From positions 749,001-813,000 of the forward strand of contig JAPTOF010000020.1 of NCBI GenBank assembly GCA_028554755.1: 64,000 nucleotides of DNA, given 5' to 3'. Every line of letters begins with the position of its first letter. The stretch's first letter is position 1. Source of the stretch: Cordia subcordata (taxonomy: Eukaryota > Streptophyta > Magnoliopsida > Boraginales > Cordiaceae). This document shows positions 62,027 through 64,000 of this stretch, piece after piece. The notes under the pieces are model-generated. The model was not told the origin of the DNA. It did no database searches and saw only the letters and a program-made list of their open reading frames with translations. The position numbers and the translations under genes are program-made.

Positions 62027-63460
62027 TCTCTTTTTCGCTTTTTCCTGAGATATTTTCTTGCAAACTAGATGTATATAAAGATGACGTAGATGGGTATTGC
62101 GTGTAGATATAAGTGTGCACTTGGTTTGAGATATGCAAGTGTCCAAGCGGGTGGTGGTGGTTGGGAAATAAATTGATTTTTAATCCGTTATAAATTATTA
62201 ATTCAATTATTAATAAAACGAAGATTTTTCTTTTAATTTAAAATGAGACCAAATGTTAATTATAACACGTATTTAATAAAAATTTATTCTTGAACTTACT
62301 CATGTTATATGTAATTGATGTACCACTTAACTACTAAGTGTTTGGTAATTTGTGATTGATGAGTAGTGGTGGGAATTTAATGCACGCGTGTATCCATGGC
62401 ACGAGGGAGTTGGCAGTTGGGGTTGGAGTTATTATGAAAGACATTTAAAGCTCACCTATGCGAAGGGATGGTGAAGGTTGACCACGAGGCGTCTGGTCGC
62501 TTCCACGTGGAGTTGTTGTGGGGCAGTTCGGTGTTGCTCAGCGTTGCACTGTACGGTCCGGCAGGGGTAAAATGGAAACAGCATTCATATTTAGAAGAGG
62601 GAAAAATGGGAAGTGAAAGACGCATGGCTGGTCAATGAGAGATCTTCATCGATGCATTGTGGAGAGATGGCCTTTATTTATTGGTCAGTGCAGACTTATT
62701 AATGGAAAATTAAAACGTTGACAGTTGTTCTACGGGTTGGCCACGGACGTACTGGTATCGGAGGCATTATTCGGGATGTCCATGCATGGTGGATAGATGG
62801 TTTGGCCTTTCCATTAATTTTGGCGTTCTTTCCAACAATATCGCAGAAGCTATGATTCTGTGAAAGCTTACGCGAGACCATCAAGAGGGGAGCGGCCACC
62901 ATGGAGACCGAATCCGACTTATACATTCTAATTCACTGGATTAAAGGAATTGGACTAGCATTTTTGCCTGCCTTTTCATATGCGAAGGAATACCGAGAGA
63001 TGTTAAATTGTCGGGACTCCTAAATTAAACACATATTTCAAGAAATTAACAAATTTACAAATTGACTTGCTAATTTTGGGCTTATTATTCTCCCCTGCAC
63101 ACCAACGTTTCTTGAAGAGTCTTATGATACAATTAAGACACTTTTGGACAATGCTATTCAAACAGTCTCGTCTATCAAACAGTTTCTTCCTATATTGACG
63201 TGGCCTCCAAATTTCTCAAAAGAAAATGAGAGAAAGAGGCAAATACGCATATATCAACCACAAGTAGTCGCGTGGTCATTAATACAGCATTCAATAAAAT
63301 CGTACTGATTTCAAAAAGAAAAAAGAAATTGCATAGTTGATGAGTTTAGGTAATGCAGGCGTTTCCGGCAAAGCATATAAACAAATAAAGTACAAATAGT
63401 ATTTTGGTTGGCAAAGAATGATGGGAGAAATTCTTTGAGTAGAATCTTTTCGAGAAAGGT
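62027..63460. other. LTPG upstream region and intergenic DNA
   Basis: 62027-62160 should be the LTPG leader and promoter. An RNase H remnant lies at 62740-62945. Nothing else was recognised. Confidence 0.45.
62740..62945 (+). pseudogene. Frameshifted RNase H-like (RVT_3) remnant of a LINE
   Basis: One frame gives GGIIRDVHAWWIDGLAF. A shifted frame then gives NFGVLSNNIAEAMIL, stop, KLTRDHQEG, the plant retroelement RNase H pattern (GIIRD...W..GF...SNNIAEAMAL). At least one frameshift and several stops show it is dead. Confidence 0.72.
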
Positions 63461-63479
63461 CAACAAAATCTATTTTCTT

Positions 63480-63736
63480 TTTTTTCAAAAGGGTTAACCA
63501 AAGGAGAACCCCTTTCCCACCTGGCCAGAGGCCCCTTAACCAGGCGGGAGGTAAATCGAGGGATGTGCGTGAGTGGCAGCCCGACCAGGGAGAGGACCAA
63601 CGGGCGTGGAAATCCAGCAACAGCCCCCGCAATATTTCAGCGGAGTACTGTCGCCACACGGACTCGATCCCGCGTTGTCAGGGTGTCTCCACCCTAATCA
63701 CCTGGCCACTTACCAACTCACCTATGCCCCTGGAGG
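63480..63736 (-). mobile_element. Full-length tRNA-derived SINE with 19-bp target duplication
   Basis: An exact 19-bp duplication CAACAAAATCTATTTTCTT lies at 63461-63479 and 63737-63755. On the minus strand the head has an A box TAGGTGAGTTGG (63724-63713) and a B box GGGATCGAGTCC (63671-63660), and the 3' tail is an A-run (plus-strand Ts at 63480-63486). The exact duplication means a fairly recent insertion. Confidence 0.92.
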
Positions 63737-64000
63737 CAACAAAATCTATTTTCTTGCTAATATAAAAAATAAAGCAAAGACAAAACTACAGATTCAAGAA
63801 GGTCATGGTCTTGTGCATGGGAACATTTCCAATTTCGCACGGGAAAGTTTTACACTTTTATGTGTTTAAGTTTTGAAAATTTATATTACCACACTAAAAT
63901 GCGATAAAACTTCTTTCTCACGTACTCTTTGATGATCCAAGAAAAAAAAAACAAAAAAAATTTGCTTCCTGTCGTTACCGAGTAATATAAAATATAATTT

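Noticed and set aside
1..64000. CRISPR arrays, bacterial operons, prophage or ribosomal RNA genes
   Set aside because: Spliceosomal introns, plant gene families and AT-rich intergenic DNA show a plant nuclear genome; no such features were seen.

Overview
This is AT-rich nuclear DNA from a flowering plant, almost certainly a core eudicot. It holds six protein-coding genes with spliceosomal introns, spread thinly through intergenic DNA full of transposon debris. All coordinates for spliced genes come from reading GT/AG junctions and from my knowledge of the protein families; no search was run.

Gene layout. (1) NTF2, a nuclear import factor, minus strand, 246-2497. (2) A cytokinin-receptor histidine kinase of the AHK3 type, minus strand, ten coding exons, 4329-9968. 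(3) RAMP4/SERP, a tiny ER membrane protein, plus strand, 24919-26936; its first coding exon is only the ATG. (4) The F-box gene LEAF CURLING RESPONSIVENESS (LCR), minus strand, 28335-31758, with a miR394 target site. (5) An SBP-box gene of the SPL2/10/11 clade, plus strand, coding 52181-55032, with a miR156 target site. (6) A GPI-anchored lipid transfer protein of the LTPG1 type, minus strand, 60627-62026. As I recall the Arabidopsis map, genes 1-5 occur in the same order around At1g27310-At1g27370 (NTF2A, AHK3, RAMP4, LCR, SPL11/SPL10), so the window is a conserved ancestral block expanded by mobile DNA.

The spaces between genes (about 10-24.6 kb, 32-49.8 kb, 55-60.6 kb and 62-64 kb) contain at least seven members or fragments of one PIF/Harbinger (Tourist-like) MITE family with TAA/TTA target duplications, plus a different small Tourist element. 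They also hold five or six tRNA-derived SINEs (two with exact target duplications), a non-autonomous hAT element, two adjacent long-TIR elements, and a deleted Ty1/copia element with both LTRs. There is also a TRIM-like mini-retrotransposon, decayed LINE/RNase H fragments and a nuclear copy of part of chloroplast rbcL. Several elements lie inside introns (NTF2, AHK3, RAMP4).

Functionally the block combines general housekeeping (NTF2, RAMP4, LTPG) with three developmental regulators (cytokinin receptor, miR394-LCR, miR156-SPL). The RAMP4 promoter carries a textbook ER-stress element (CCAAT-N9-CCACG). I saw no sign of a wholly new biological system; the points most worth checking are the ATG-only exon, the ERSE, the plastid insertion with 41-bp flanking repeats, and the MITE/SINE insertions.
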